64,000 nt of DNA, from assembly GCF_041228105.1 (NCBI RefSeq), contig NZ_CP166097.1:2108001-2172000 (forward strand). Reading direction: 5' to 3'. Origin of the DNA: Pectobacterium aroidearum (GTDB lineage Bacteria > Pseudomonadota > Gammaproteobacteria > Enterobacterales > Enterobacteriaceae). Below, piece after piece: positions 50,233-59,672 of this stretch; within the stretch, counting starts at the first letter, position 1; each line of letters begins with the position of its first letter. The notes under the pieces are model-generated. The model was given only the letters and a program-made list of their open reading frames with translations, did not search any database and was not told the DNA's origin. The translations under genes and the position numbers were made by a program.

Positions 50233-51279
50233 TCACGGTGCCGCAATCAGGAAGGATTTAAACTGTGGCGTCATTACCGCGCTAAAACCCTTATCCGTTT
50301 TGGTAATCAGATAAACCGCTAGCCCCTGTTGTTCTGCCAGCTTCAACGCCTTCTCTGTTCCCAACACCATCAAACCGGTATCCCAACCATCCGCTTCCAG
50401 CGCAGTCGGCGCAATTACGGTCGCAGAAACCAACTGGTGAGTAATCGGTCTGCCCGTCTCGGGATCGATAACGTGAGAATAGCGTTTGTTGTCCTGCTCA
50501 AAATAATTCCGATAGCTGCCGGAGGTGCTGATTGCATAGCCCTGCAAATTCACCGCTGCCTGTGCCGCGTTTTCCTGGTCGGTTGGCTTCTGAATCGCCA
50601 CGCGCCACGGCGTTCCTTCTGCATTTACGCCACGGCTGGAAATGGCGCCGCCGACGGAAACCAGATAATTGGTGATCCCTTTACGCGTCATTAACTGTGC
50701 GAGAACATCTGCGCCATACCCTTCGCCCAGCGTGGAGAGATCGACATACAAATCCGGGAGATCTTTCTGAATCCATTCTCCTTTTTCGTCGCCGATCAGT
50801 TTCAGGTGACGCACCCCAACGTTTTGCCGTGCGACATCGATCTGCTGCTGGCTGGGAATACGCGTAGGCTGTTTTTGCGGGCCGAACCCCCAGAGGTTAA
50901 CCAACGGGCCGACGGTGATATCCATCGCACCGTGAGTGGCTTTACCGATACGCAGCGCAGCCAGAATAATATCCGCCATGCCGTTGCTGATAGGCTGTGG
51001 ATCCGTTCCCCGATACTGATTAAAACGCGACAGCACGGAATCGTCACGGTAGGTGGAAATGTCGTTATTGGCCTGCTCCAGCAGGGCATCGATTTCTCGT
51101 TGCAACTGCGTTTTGTCTTCGGTGATGTCGCCGCTAATTTTTACGCTGTAAAACGTCCCCATCGTTTTACCTTCAATGGTCAACAAGGGGCGCTGTGCCG
51201 TTGGAGCTGGATTATCGCAGGCGGTCAGAAGACTGAATAAGCCACAGAGTAGTAATCTCTTCGCGGCGAGAGGCGTCAT
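50233..51279 (-). CDS. apbE: FAD:protein FMN transferase lipoprotein
   Basis: Transfers FMN from FAD to threonines of periplasmic or membrane proteins such as NqrB/C and RnfD/G. 348 aa from ATG 51279 with AGGAGT ahead; the frame to 51330 is unconserved. Lipobox LLTAC with Cys21. ApbE motifs TMGTFYSVKI, VDLSTLGEGYGAD, YLVSVGGAISSRG and the metal-binding DGWDTGLMVLG near the C-terminus are present. It stands alone here, not next to nqr or rnf genes. Confidence 0.94.
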   Translation of the reverse strand: MTPLAAKRLLLCGLFSLLTACDNPAPTAQRPLLTIEGKTMGTFYSVKISGDITEDKTQLQREIDALLEQANNDISTYRDDSVLSRFNQYRGTDPQPISNGMADIILAALRIGKATHGAMDITVGPLVNLWGFGPQKQPTRIPSQQQIDVARQNVGVRHLKLIGDEKGEWIQKDLPDLYVDLSTLGEGYGADVLAQLMTRKGITNYLVSVGGAISSRGVNAEGTPWRVAIQKPTDQENAAQAAVNLQGYAISTSGSYRNYFEQDNKRYSHVIDPETGRPITHQLVSATVIAPTALEADGWDTGLMVLGTEKALKLAEQQGLAVYLITKTDKGFSAVMTPQFKSFLIAAP

Positions 51280-51371
51280 GAAAAACTCCTGAAAAACTGA
51301 ACTGAGAGTAGGCAGACAGGAGAGTAACAAAAAAGGAATGACGCGTAATTGAATGGAAGAGAAATGAAAGG

Positions 51372-51490
51372 AAAAAAAAGGCCCATCTCAGGGGATGGGC
51401 AAAGACTACACACAGCAATTCGTTACTAACTCTGACGAGGAGGAAACCTCATTGACATACAGTAGGTTAATACTAGCTCCGGTATTAATC
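51372..51490 (-). ncRNA. rprA: RprA small regulatory RNA
   Basis: The minus strand reads AACGAATTGCTGTGTGTAG then TCTTTGCCCATC, identical to the conserved 3' half of E. coli RprA. It is followed by a GCCCATC/GATGGGC terminator stem and eight T residues. A 5' hairpin TTAATAC-N8-GTATTAA lies near 51467-51488. RprA is Hfq-dependent and activates rpoS translation in E. coli. Next to ydiK, as in E. coli. The middle part differs from E. coli, and the exact 5' end is inferred. Confidence 0.88.
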
Positions 51491-51515
51491 CTATGGATTA
51501 TGCGCTATTCAGTCA

Positions 51516-51531
51516 TTAAGAATCATCCTAA
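51516..51531 (-). promoter_or_regulatory. RcsB-type box of rprA
   Basis: On the minus strand TTAGGATGATTCTTAA is centred about 30-35 bases upstream of the inferred RprA start. A -10-like CATAAT lies between (51497-51502). This fits RcsB activation of rprA by the Rcs envelope-stress phosphorelay. The remaining part of the 504-base gap (51280-51783) holds nothing else I can support. Confidence 0.6.
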
Positions 51532-51783
51532 TAGTTAATTATCTTTTAAGGTTTGGCTTCTCGGGATTTTGATATTGTCAATAATATTGATGCATTAGAG
51601 AAATGATATCAAAATTTTTAGGACTAATCCCCAAGAATAGAGGGTTAATCATTAGCTATTTTTACCTATTGAAAAAGTAAGGGAATAAATCGGTGCGAAG
51701 CAATTACGAAGCAATAATGCTGAGAATGAGCAATGCGTGGGCGGCACACCGCCCACGGGGAGGAGAAACGGTGTTTACCGTCT

Positions 51784-52893
51784 TTATTCTTTGTTGGGTT
51801 TGCTGGACGTATTAACGGAGAGGATGTTTTGCGGTTCGGGGATTTCACGCATCCAGGCAAAGAGCAGGCGATAGGAAACGGCGAGGACGACCGGACCAAT
51901 AAATAAGCCAATCATGCCAAAAGCCAGCAATCCGCCAATGACGCCGGAAAGAATCAGCAGCATAGGAAGATCGGCACCCATCCTGATTAATACCGGGCGG
52001 ATAATGTTATCGATTGTTCCAACGACGCAGCTCCAGACCAGCAGGATGGTGCCCCAGGTGTTATCACCCGTCCAATACAGCCAGATAATGGCAGGAATGA
52101 GTACCGGCAGCGGCCCCAACTGCGCCAGACAGCACAGAAACATCAGTACGGTTAATAGTGTGGTATAGGGAATCCCGGACAGTCCCAGACCGATTCCGCC
52201 TAACACCGATTGCACGATGGCCGTTACCACTACGCCCAGCGCAACGGCACGAATTGACTGCGCCGCCAGAATCACGGCGGCATCGCCGCGCTCCTGTCCC
52301 AGCCGGATAGCGAAATGCCGCACGGCTTTCGCAACGGCTTCTCCCTTGTAATACAGCAGGGCGCTGAAGATCAGCATCAGAGAGCAGTGCATCAGAAAAC
52401 GCCCGACATGGGCGGCCTGTGCAACCAGCCAGGTTGCGGTTTTACCAAAATAGGGCTGCACTTTGGCAAATAGGCCGCTGCCGCCGCTTTGTAACAGCGC
52501 CTGCCAGCTGTTGAACAATTTCTCTCCAACTAAAGGAATTGACGTTAGCCATTCCAGCGTGGGCGGCGAAAAGTTTTCCTGCCGGGCTCCCCAACTCATT
52601 AACGCCGAGCTGTTATCCACCACGCTACTGACAAGCACGCCAATGGGGACAATAAACAGCAGAATGAGCAGCAGCGTCATAACGATGACGGCCAGAGAAC
52701 GCCGACCCCACAATAACGCCTGAAATTTAATCAGCATCGGCCAGGTGGCAATGACCACCATACACGCCCAGGCAAATCCCAGAATAAAAGGCTGTACCAC
52801 CCAAAAGCAGGCAATAATCATGATGGTAATAAACGCCAGACTGAACAGGATTCTGGCCAGATCAAATCGTGGTGGCTGAGAATATTTGCTCAA
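51784..52893 (-). CDS. ydiK: AI-2E family membrane protein YdiK
   Basis: Polytopic inner-membrane protein of the AI-2E/PerM family, 369 aa (E. coli YdiK 370) with about eight membrane segments. The start is a TTG at 52893 with GAGGAATG in front; the longer ATG frame to 53028 has no conserved N-terminus. Conserved blocks: VQPFILGFAWA, VIATWPMLIKFQ, YWTGDNTWGTILLVWS and IRPVLIRMGADLPMLL. Transport substrate is not established. Upstream of rprA on the same strand, as in E. coli. Confidence 0.9.
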   Translation of the reverse strand: MSKYSQPPRFDLARILFSLAFITIMIIACFWVVQPFILGFAWACMVVIATWPMLIKFQALLWGRRSLAVIVMTLLLILLFIVPIGVLVSSVVDNSSALMSWGARQENFSPPTLEWLTSIPLVGEKLFNSWQALLQSGGSGLFAKVQPYFGKTATWLVAQAAHVGRFLMHCSLMLIFSALLYYKGEAVAKAVRHFAIRLGQERGDAAVILAAQSIRAVALGVVVTAIVQSVLGGIGLGLSGIPYTTLLTVLMFLCCLAQLGPLPVLIPAIIWLYWTGDNTWGTILLVWSCVVGTIDNIIRPVLIRMGADLPMLLILSGVIGGLLAFGMIGLFIGPVVLAVSYRLLFAWMREIPEPQNILSVNTSSKPNKE

Positions 52894-52941
52894 CGAATCA
52901 TTCCTCAATAGCAAAAGAAAAGGCTGAAGGCGAGGTAGCTT

Positions 52942-52963
52942 GGGTGACAACCTATTGTCACCC
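52942..52963. repeat. perfect palindrome between ydiK and ydiJ
   Basis: GGGTGACAA-CCTA-TTGTCACCC, 9-bp arms, lies 49 bases upstream of the ydiK start. It could be an operator for the ydiK/ydiJ divergent region or a leader hairpin. I cannot assign a protein to it. Confidence 0.6.
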
Positions 52964-53152
52964 GTCATCATGAGATATTTCCGGGGGTTTTGACAGCCTG
53001 TTGAACATTTTGTTGGTGAAACGGCCATTAGCCAACACGCTGTATGTTTTTGCCGATCCGGGAGCGCACACGATTGCGAAATGTGATAAAACGTGATGTC
53101 CCCGATGAAAGGGCGGCTATATACAAATGCTAGTCACTTAAGCATGGCTTTA

Positions 53153-53206
53153 GGGGAAGCACTGTGATGAGGTTCCCGCAGGGATGCCTCACACCGTGGT
53201 AGCCCC
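53153..53206 (+). other. predicted RNA hairpin in the ydiJ leader
   Basis: Arms of about 20 bases (GGGGAAGCACTGTGATGAGG and CCTCACACCGTGGTAGCCCC) can pair imperfectly around a TTCCCGCAGGGATG loop, which itself contains a small stem. It lies 105 bases before ydiJ in the 418-base ydiK-ydiJ gap. The function is unknown. Confidence 0.4.
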
Positions 53207-53311
53207 GGTATCTCTATCCTTAAGCGATCAAGATTAGGCTATATACCGCGCTTCACAGGCATATCACGACATATTGGCAAACACATCATGTACGGACAGG
53301 GTCAAAAAATA

Positions 53312-56300
53312 ATGATCCCACAGATCACGCAATCTCCCGGGCTGGTTCAGCCGGTGCTTAATTTTTTGGAAGCATTGAAGAAAAATGGATTCACGGGCGA
53401 TACGGCGACCAATTATGCCGATCGTCTGACAATGGCAACGGATAACAGTATCTATCAACTTTTGCCGGATGCGGTGGTTTTCCCCCGTTCAACCGCTGAT
53501 GTCGCGATCTTATCCCGCCTGGCGGGGGAAGCACGTTTTTCAGAGCTGACCTTTACTCCACGCGGCGGCGGTACGGGAACGAACGGGCAGGCGCTGAATC
53601 GCGGTATCGTGGTCGATATGTCGCGTTATATGAACCGCATTCTGGAAATTAATCCTGAACAGGGGTGGGTGCGTGTCGAAGCGGGCGTCATTAAAGATCA
53701 GCTTAACCAATATCTGAAGCCTTATGGCTATTTCTTTGCACCTGAGCTGTCGACCAGTAACCGGGCGACGCTGGGCGGCATGATCAACACCGATGCATCG
53801 GGGCAAGGTTCGCTGGTGTACGGCAAAACCTCAGACCATGTGCTGGGGCTGCGTGCGGTACTGTTAGGCGGCGAAATGCTGGATACGCAGGCGATGCCAG
53901 TGGAGCTGGCAGAGAAACTGGCGTTAGAAGATTCACCTATCGGTCGTATTTACCATACGGTGCTGCACCGCTGTCGCGAACAGCGCGAGTTGATCATCGA
54001 CAAATTCCCCAAGCTGAATCGTTTTCTGACGGGTTACGACCTGCGCCATGTGTTCAGCGACGATCTCCGTACTTTTGACCTGACGCGTATTCTGACCGGC
54101 GCTGAAGGTACGCTGGCGTTTATCACCGAAGCGAAACTCGATATCACGCCGTTGCCAAAGATTCGCCGTCTGGTGAATATCAAATATGACTCCTTTAATT
54201 CAGCGCTGCGCAATGCGCCGTTCATGGTGGAGGCGAAGGCGCTGTCAGTTGAAACCGTGGACTCTAAGGTATTAAACCTTGCCCGCGAGGATATCGTCTG
54301 GCATTCCGTTAGCGAGCTGATTACCGATGTGCCTAATCAGGAAATGCTCGGCCTGAATATCGTTGAATTCGCGGGTGATGATGACACGCTGATTAACGGA
54401 CAGGTTGACGCGCTCTGTCAGGGGCTGGATACGCTGCTGGCGAGCGGAGAAGGCGGGGTGATTGGCTATCAAACCTGTAACGACCTGGCCGGAATCGAAC
54501 GTATTTATGCTATGCGGAAAAAAGCCGTAGGGCTGCTGGGCAACAGCAAAGGGCAGGCGAAGCCGATTCCGTTCGCGGAAGATACCTGCGTGCCGCCACA
54601 GCATCTGGCGGATTATATCGAAGAATTCCGTGCGCTGTTGGACAGCCATAATTTGACGTACGGGATGTTCGGCCACGTGGACGCCGGCGTGCTGCACGTT
54701 CGCCCGGCGCTGGATATGTGCGACCCGCAACAGGAAATGCTGATGAAACAGCTTTCCGACCAGATTGTCGCGCTGACGGCTAAATATGGCGGCCTGCTGT
54801 GGGGGGAACACGGCAAAGGCTTCCGCGCCGAATACAGTCCTGAATTCTTTGGGCCGGAGCTGTATGCCGAACTGCGCCGCATCAAGGCGGCGTTCGACCC
54901 TGATAATCGCCTGAATCCCGGTAAAATTTGTGCGCCGTTGGATGTCGAGGCGCCGATGATGAAAGTCGATGCGGTCAAGCGTGGCACGTTCGATCGCACG
55001 ATCCCGCTGACGGTGCGCACAGCGTTCCGTGGCGCGATGGAGTGTAACGGTAACGGACTGTGCTTTAACTTTGATGCCCGTAGCCCAATGTGCCCGTCGA
55101 TGAAAATCAGCGGCAACCGTATTCATTCACCGAAAGGCCGTGCCACGCTGGTGCGCGAATGGTTACGCCTGCTGGCGGAGCAGGGCGTCGATCCGGTGGC
55201 ATTGGAAAAGGCATTGCCGCAGCAGAAGCTGAGCCTGCGCGCATTTATCCAGAAAACGCGCAATACCTGGCAGGCGAAGCAGGGGGATTACGATTTCTCC
55301 CATGAAGTTAAAGACGCGATGTCGGGCTGTCTGGCGTGTAAAGCCTGTTCAACGCAGTGCCCTATCAAGATCGATGTGCCTGGTTTCCGTTCCCGCTTCC
55401 TACAGCTTTACCACACGCGCTATCTGCGTCCGGTTCGTGATTATCTGGTTGCCGGTGTCGAAAGCTATGCGCCGCTGATGGCACGTAGCCCGAAGACGTT
55501 TAACTTCTTCCTGAAAATGCCGCTGCTGAATAACCTGAGCCGCAGCCAGATCGGCATGGTTGATTTACCGTTGCTGTCATCGCCGTCGTTGCGCCAGCAG
55601 TTTGCCGGGCATAGCGGCGTCAACACCACGCTGGAACAGTTGGAGCAGTTGCCGGAAGCGGCGCGCCAGCAATACGTGCTAATCGTGCAGGATCCGTTTA
55701 CCAGCTATTACGATGCGCAGGTGGTGGCAGATTTCGTCCATCTGATTGAAAAGCTGAAGCTGAAACCGGTGCTGCTGCCGTTCTCGCCAAACGGGAAGGC
55801 GCAACACATTAAAGGCTTCCTGCAACGCTTTGCCAAAACGGCCTCGAAGACGGCAGATTTCCTGAACCGTGTCGCGAAACTGGGGATGCCGATGGTGGGC
55901 GTCGATCCGGCGTTGGTGCTGTGCTATCGCGACGAATACCGTGAAATTCTGGGTGAGAAGCGTGGTGATTTTCAGGTGCAACTGGTGCATGAATGGCTGG
56001 TGACGGCACTGGCCGACAGCACGCCGCAGCCTGCCACTGGCGAATCCTGGTATCTGTTGGGGCACTGTACGGAAACCACGGCGTTGCCGATTAGCACGAA
56101 ACAGTGGGCCGATATCTTCTCGCGCTTTGGTGCCAAACTGGAGAATATCAGTGTCGGATGCTGCGGCATGGCGGGAACCTACGGTCATGAAACCAAAAAC
56201 CTCGCTAATTCGCAGGGCATTTATGCGCTATCCTGGCAACAGGTGTTGCAGAAGTTACCTCAGAAACGCTGCCTGACCACGGGCTATTCATGCCGCAGTC

Positions 56301-56365
56301 AGGTGAAACGCATGGAAGGCAGCGCATTACGCCATCCGCTACAGGCCTTGCTGGAGATTATCTGA
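53312..56365 (+). CDS. ydiJ: FAD-binding / Fe-S oxidoreductase YdiJ (D-2-hydroxyglutarate dehydrogenase type)
   Basis: Large cytoplasmic or membrane-associated flavoprotein, 1017 aa from ATG 53312 (E. coli 1018); ATG 53288 adds eight residues and has no ribosome site. N-terminal PCMH FAD domain ([32 protein letters not shown]), FAD-oxidase C domain ([13 protein letters not shown]), a 4Fe-4S motif [16 protein letters not shown] near residue 675, and a C-terminal CCG-type region ([12 protein letters not shown]). E. coli YdiJ is reported to oxidise D-2-hydroxyglutarate. menI overlaps its stop. Confidence 0.94.
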   Translation: MIPQITQSPGLVQPVLNFLEALKKNGFTGDTATNYADRLTMATDNSIYQLLPDAVVFPRSTADVAILSRLAGEARFSELTFTPRGGGTGTNGQALNRGIVVDMSRYMNRILEINPEQGWVRVEAGVIKDQLNQYLKPYGYFFAPELSTSNRATLGGMINTDASGQGSLVYGKTSDHVLGLRAVLLGGEMLDTQAMPVELAEKLALEDSPIGRIYHTVLHRCREQRELIIDKFPKLNRFLTGYDLRHVFSDDLRTFDLTRILTGAEGTLAFITEAKLDITPLPKIRRLVNIKYDSFNSALRNAPFMVEAKALSVETVDSKVLNLAREDIVWHSVSELITDVPNQEMLGLNIVEFAGDDDTLINGQVDALCQGLDTLLASGEGGVIGYQTCNDLAGIERIYAMRKKAVGLLGNSKGQAKPIPFAEDTCVPPQHLADYIEEFRALLDSHNLTYGMFGHVDAGVLHVRPALDMCDPQQEMLMKQLSDQIVALTAKYGGLLWGEHGKGFRAEYSPEFFGPELYAELRRIKAAFDPDNRLNPGKICAPLDVEAPMMKVDAVKRGTFDRTIPLTVRTAFRGAMECNGNGLCFNFDARSPMCPSMKISGNRIHSPKGRATLVREWLRLLAEQGVDPVALEKALPQQKLSLRAFIQKTRNTWQAKQGDYDFSHEVKDAMSGCLACKACSTQCPIKIDVPGFRSRFLQLYHTRYLRPVRDYLVAGVESYAPLMARSPKTFNFFLKMPLLNNLSRSQIGMVDLPLLSSPSLRQQFAGHSGVNTTLEQLEQLPEAARQQYVLIVQDPFTSYYDAQVVADFVHLIEKLKLKPVLLPFSPNGKAQHIKGFLQRFAKTASKTADFLNRVAKLGMPMVGVDPALVLCYRDEYREILGEKRGDFQVQLVHEWLVTALADSTPQPATGESWYLLGHCTETTALPISTKQWADIFSRFGAKLENISVGCCGMAGTYGHETKNLANSQGIYALSWQQVLQKLPQKRCLTTGYSCRSQVKRMEGSALRHPLQALLEII

Positions 56366-56781
56366 TGTTATGGAAACGACAGGTTACGCTTGAGCAACTG
56401 AATCAACAAAGCCAGACGTGCATGGTTGGTCATGTCGGTATTCATTATACCCATATCGCGGATGATTCTCTGGAAGCGGTGATGCCAGTGGATGCTCGCA
56501 CACGCCAGCCGTTTGGCTTATTGCATGGCGGCGCGTCCGTTGTGCTGGCGGAATCGCTGGGTTCCGTCGCGGGCTATCTGTGTTCTGAGGGCGATCAGCA
56601 GGTGGTGGGCCTTGAAATCAATGCCAACCATCTGCGAGCCGTGCGTGAAGGTGAAGTGCGGGGCGTGTGTCGTGCGCTTCACGTTGGCCGCCGTAGCCAG
56701 GTGTGGCAGATTGAGATTTTTGATAATCAGAATCGCCTATGCTGCATTTCACGTCTGACAACATCCGTTATTACGCCGTAA
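56365..56781 (+). CDS. menI: 1,4-dihydroxy-2-naphthoyl-CoA hydrolase
   Basis: Hotdog-fold thioesterase of menaquinone synthesis. 138 aa from ATG 56365 (E. coli MenI/YdiI 136), overlapping the ydiJ TGA by one base. Catalytic Glu lies in [12 protein letters not shown], preceded by the [10 protein letters not shown] motif and with [10 protein letters not shown] downstream. The frame to 56290 lies inside ydiJ. Confidence 0.94.
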   Translation: MLWKRQVTLEQLNQQSQTCMVGHVGIHYTHIADDSLEAVMPVDARTRQPFGLLHGGASVVLAESLGSVAGYLCSEGDQQVVGLEINANHLRAVREGEVRGVCRALHVGRRSQVWQIEIFDNQNRLCCISRLTTSVITP

Positions 56782-56861
56782 ACATGAAGCGCTGAACCAG
56801 ACTGCTGGCCGGTCTGGTTCTGTTTTTCTGGAATGGCATTATTTTGAAAAGATAGTGCTCT

Positions 56862-57263
56862 TCAGGGCAGAAAAGGCACGCGCTTAACGAAATCGGTCTG
56901 AAACGCGGTGGCTTTGTCCCATGAACCTTGCATGCTTAACTGATGGCAAATCGACTTCAGCGTGTTACGGGCAAAGTAGTAGCTTTGCACGCGAAAGAGA
57001 TGGCAACGCCCTTCATTATTAATCTCTTTAATCAACCGATTATGCAACTTGACCAGCGCATGTAGATAGCTGTCGTCATCGCCGTTTCTCAGACAGAGTT
57101 CAACCATATCCATGCAGGCGTTATGATAGCGACGTAAATGGTCAATATTGCTTCCAGGCCGGTTCAGGCGAGCTTCCGCCATGTAAAAATCAACGGTGGC
57201 ATCGCGAATCTGAAATTTATATTCGTCAATCTGGTGGTGCAGCCAGGCATTCACGGAAAGCAT
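56862..57263 (-). CDS. unidentified 133-aa helical protein, Fur-boxed
   Basis: Not recognised. The 133-aa product is predicted to be all alpha-helical, soluble and without signal peptide. It has scattered Cys/His (ACMDMVELC, ICHQL) but no known metal motif. ATG 57263 has AGGAT at proper spacing. A near-perfect Fur box at 57282-57303 lies directly upstream, so it should be made in iron limitation. It sits between menI and the suf operon, transcribed away from suf. E. coli has the unrelated small gene ydiH in this area. An iron-linked regulator or adaptor role is only a guess. Confidence 0.75.
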   Translation of the reverse strand: MLSVNAWLHHQIDEYKFQIRDATVDFYMAEARLNRPGSNIDHLRRYHNACMDMVELCLRNGDDDSYLHALVKLHNRLIKEINNEGRCHLFRVQSYYFARNTLKSICHQLSMQGSWDKATAFQTDFVKRVPFLP

Positions 57264-57281
57264 GGTGATCGATCCTGAATA

Positions 57282-57303
57282 TCAAATGATAATCATTATC
57301 ATA
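57282..57303. promoter_or_regulatory. Fur box of the 133-aa gene
   Basis: AATGATAATCATTATCATA (57285-57303) agrees with the 19-bp Fur consensus except at the last base and also fits GATAATGATAATCATTATC in 16 of 19 positions. It lies 19-40 bases before the start of the minus-strand gene. Confidence 0.88.
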
Positions 57304-57430
57304 TTGATAAAAAAGGCCACGATCAATGGGCAAAATGTGCTTTAACGCCAAAAAGTACGATCGGAAATCACATAAATCTTCATATACCTTCCCTGTTTTA
57401 TAAATAGGTATCACCGATAAATGTTATAAT

Positions 57431-57460
57431 AATGATAACGAGATGATAACTATTATCCGA
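57431..57460. promoter_or_regulatory. weaker Fur-like site in the suf upstream region
   Basis: AATGATAACGAG at 57431 and GATGATAACTATTATC at 57442-57457 are overlapping partial Fur matches (13 of 18 defined positions for the second). A perfect TATAAT stands immediately before, at 57425-57430, but lacks a good -35. Confidence 0.45.
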
Positions 57461-57497
57461 CCATAAGAGGTATGGGTAGGGAGTTTAATTCATTTAT

Positions 57498-57510
57498 TAT
57501 CAATTGGTTA
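57498..57510 (+). promoter_or_regulatory. IHF consensus site upstream of sufA
   Basis: TATCAATTGGTTA is a full match to WATCAANNNNTTR. It lies about 60 bases before the inferred suf start. E. coli suf needs IHF for OxyR-dependent activation. Confidence 0.5.
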
Positions 57511-57527
57511 GTTGATTTTTTGCGGCG

Positions 57528-57556
57528 TTGTTTGGCGAGCCCGAGACGTGTAAAAT
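57528..57556 (+). promoter_or_regulatory. candidate sigma-70 promoter of the suf operon
   Basis: TTGTTT at 57528-57533, a 17-base spacer and TAAAAT at 57551-57556 give a start near 57563 and a leader of about 128 bases before sufA. Predicted from sequence only. Confidence 0.5.
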
Positions 57557-57690
57557 AACGCTATTAGCTCGCTAAAAACCGAAATGTTACGAATAGCCCT
57601 GCGAAACAAGAGGTTGAAGCTAGTTTCATTATCACTAACATTAGGGGAAACCAGCCGAAAACTGGTACCACACGCAATGAGGTATTCCAT

Positions 57691-58062
57691 ATGCAAGCGG
57701 AAAATGTAGGGACGTTTTCACTGGATGAAAATGTCTGGCAAGGATTGACGCTGACAGAGAGCGCCGTGAAGCAGATTAAGAATCTGATGAAGCAGGATGA
57801 GGCCGTGCAAGGACTGCGGCTCAGCGTTAAACAATCAGGCTGTGCGGGGTTTGGCTACGTGCTGGATCTGGTACAGGAGTTCGAAACCGACGATCTGGTA
57901 TTCGAACGTGATGGTGCAAAACTGTATGTCCCACTGAAAGCAATGCCTTTCATTGACGGCACAGAACTTGATTTCGTCCGTGAAGGGCTGAATCAGATAT
58001 TCAAGTTTAATAATCCCAGAGCGCAACATGCTTGTGGATGTGGCGAAAGCTTTGGCATTTAA
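57691..58062 (+). CDS. sufA: Fe-S cluster A-type carrier SufA
   Basis: Receives Fe-S clusters from SufBCD and passes them to apoproteins. 123 aa (E. coli 122); GAGG precedes the ATG. The three cluster cysteines are seen in SGCAGFGYVLD and in the C-terminal HACGCGESFGI. First gene of the complete sufABCDSE operon, which acts under iron limitation and oxidative stress. Confidence 0.96.
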   Translation: MQAENVGTFSLDENVWQGLTLTESAVKQIKNLMKQDEAVQGLRLSVKQSGCAGFGYVLDLVQEFETDDLVFERDGAKLYVPLKAMPFIDGTELDFVREGLNQIFKFNNPRAQHACGCGESFGI

Positions 58063-58075
58063 GTGATGAAAAATT

Positions 58076-59575
58076 ATGGCACGTAGCACGGTAGATGTAC
58101 CTGATGATGTCCAGATCTGGATGGGTGATGGACGCTATAAAGAAGGTTTCTTTACGCAATTGGAAACCGATGAGCTGGCGCACGGCATCAATGAAGATGT
58201 CGTACGGGCGATTTCGGCGAAGCGTAATGAACCTGAGTGGATGCTGGAATTCCGCCTCAACGCCTACAAGGCGTGGCTGGAGATGGAAGAACCACATTGG
58301 CTGAAAGCCCATTACGAGAAACTCGACTATCAGGACTATAGCTATTATTCCGCGCCTTCCTGCGGTAACTGCGACGACAGCTGTGGCTCTGAGCCCGGCG
58401 CCAAGCAGCAATCCGGGATTACGGACGTGAATAATTACCTGACCAGCGAAGTGGAGAATGCGTTTAACCAGTTGGGTGTTCCTGTCCGCGAAGGCAAGAA
58501 AGTGGCAGTCGATGCGATTTTCGACTCCGTATCCGTTGCGACCACGTATCGGCACGAGCTGGCTGAAAAAGGCATTATCTTCTGTTCATTCAGCGAGGCG
58601 ATTCAGGATCATCCCGATCTGGTGCGCCAGTATCTCGGAACGGTCGTACCCGCGAATGACAACTTCTTTGCGGCGCTGAACTCGGCGGTCGCTTCTGACG
58701 GCACGTTTGTATACATCCCGAAAGGCGTGCGCTGTCCGATGGAGCTGTCGACGTATTTCCGCATCAACGCGGCGAAAACCGGTCAGTTCGAACGTACGAT
58801 CCTGATTGCCGATGACGACAGCTACGTCAGCTACATCGAAGGTTGCTCCGCGCCCGTTCGTGACACCTACCAGCTGCACGCCGCCGTGGTGGAAGTCATC
58901 ATCAACAAGAATGCCGAAGTGAAATACTCCACGGTGCAGAACTGGTTCTCCGGTAAAGATGACGCAGAAGGCGGGATTCTGAACTTCGTGACCAAGCGCG
59001 CGCTGTGTGCAGGCGAGCATTCAAAAATGTCATGGACGCAGTCGGAAACCGGCTCAGCGATCACCTGGAAATACCCGAGCGTCATTCTGCGCGGTGACTA
59101 CTCCGTCGGCGAATTCTTCTCTGTTGCCTTGACCAACGGTCGTCAGCAGGCCGATACCGGCACCAAGATGATTCACATCGGTAAAAACACCCGTTCGACC
59201 ATCATCTCCAAAGGGATTTCCGCCGGACGCAGTGAGAACACCTATCGTGGCTTGGTGAAGATCATGCCGAGTGCAACCAACGCCCGTAACTTCACCCAGT
59301 GCGACTCTATGCTGATCGGCAGCGAGTGCGGCGCACACACCTTCCCTTACGTGGAAGTGCGTAACAATACTGCGCAGTTGGAGCACGAAGCGACGACCTC
59401 GAAAATTGGTGAAGACCAGCTGTTCTACTGTCTGCAACGTGGAATCAGCGAAGATGACGCCATCTCGATGATCGTGAACGGATTCTGTAAGGACGTCTTC
59501 TCTGAATTGCCGCTGGAATTTGCGGTAGAAGCACAAAAGTTACTGGCGATTAGCCTGGAACATAGCGTGGGTTAA
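58076..59575 (+). CDS. sufB: Fe-S scaffold complex subunit SufB
   Basis: Scaffold subunit of SufBC2D on which clusters are built. 499 aa (E. coli 495), collinear through the beta-helix core. Conserved [25 protein letters not shown] block, [18 protein letters not shown] and the C-terminal [20 protein letters not shown] with the assembly cysteine and nearby His. It starts 13 bases after sufA; a longer gap of 97 bases separates it from sufC. Confidence 0.97.
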   Translation: MARSTVDVPDDVQIWMGDGRYKEGFFTQLETDELAHGINEDVVRAISAKRNEPEWMLEFRLNAYKAWLEMEEPHWLKAHYEKLDYQDYSYYSAPSCGNCDDSCGSEPGAKQQSGITDVNNYLTSEVENAFNQLGVPVREGKKVAVDAIFDSVSVATTYRHELAEKGIIFCSFSEAIQDHPDLVRQYLGTVVPANDNFFAALNSAVASDGTFVYIPKGVRCPMELSTYFRINAAKTGQFERTILIADDDSYVSYIEGCSAPVRDTYQLHAAVVEVIINKNAEVKYSTVQNWFSGKDDAEGGILNFVTKRALCAGEHSKMSWTQSETGSAITWKYPSVILRGDYSVGEFFSVALTNGRQQADTGTKMIHIGKNTRSTIISKGISAGRSENTYRGLVKIMPSATNARNFTQCDSMLIGSECGAHTFPYVEVRNNTAQLEHEATTSKIGEDQLFYCLQRGISEDDAISMIVNGFCKDVFSELPLEFAVEAQKLLAISLEHSVG

Positions 59576-59604
59576 TTCGGCGGTTACCGGGATTTTCACA
59601 GACG

Positions 59605-59623
59605 AATAATGAGAATCATCGGT
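59605..59623. promoter_or_regulatory. partial Fur-like site between sufB and sufC
   Basis: AATAATGAGAATCATC matches the left part of the Fur consensus well (11 of 13 core bases), but the right arm is lost. It lies within the unusually long 97-base sufB-sufC gap, flanked by a CCGGGA/TCCCGG inverted repeat (59587-59592 and 59622-59627). Confidence 0.3.
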
Positions 59624-59672
59624 CCCGGAATTCATTAAGCGCTCGTCGCATTGGGCGTTGGAAGGAATAAGC

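Noticed and set aside
54272..55126. 284-codon and overlapping 167-codon frames antisense to ydiJ
   Set aside because: Both are shadows of a conserved gene and have no recognisable protein features.
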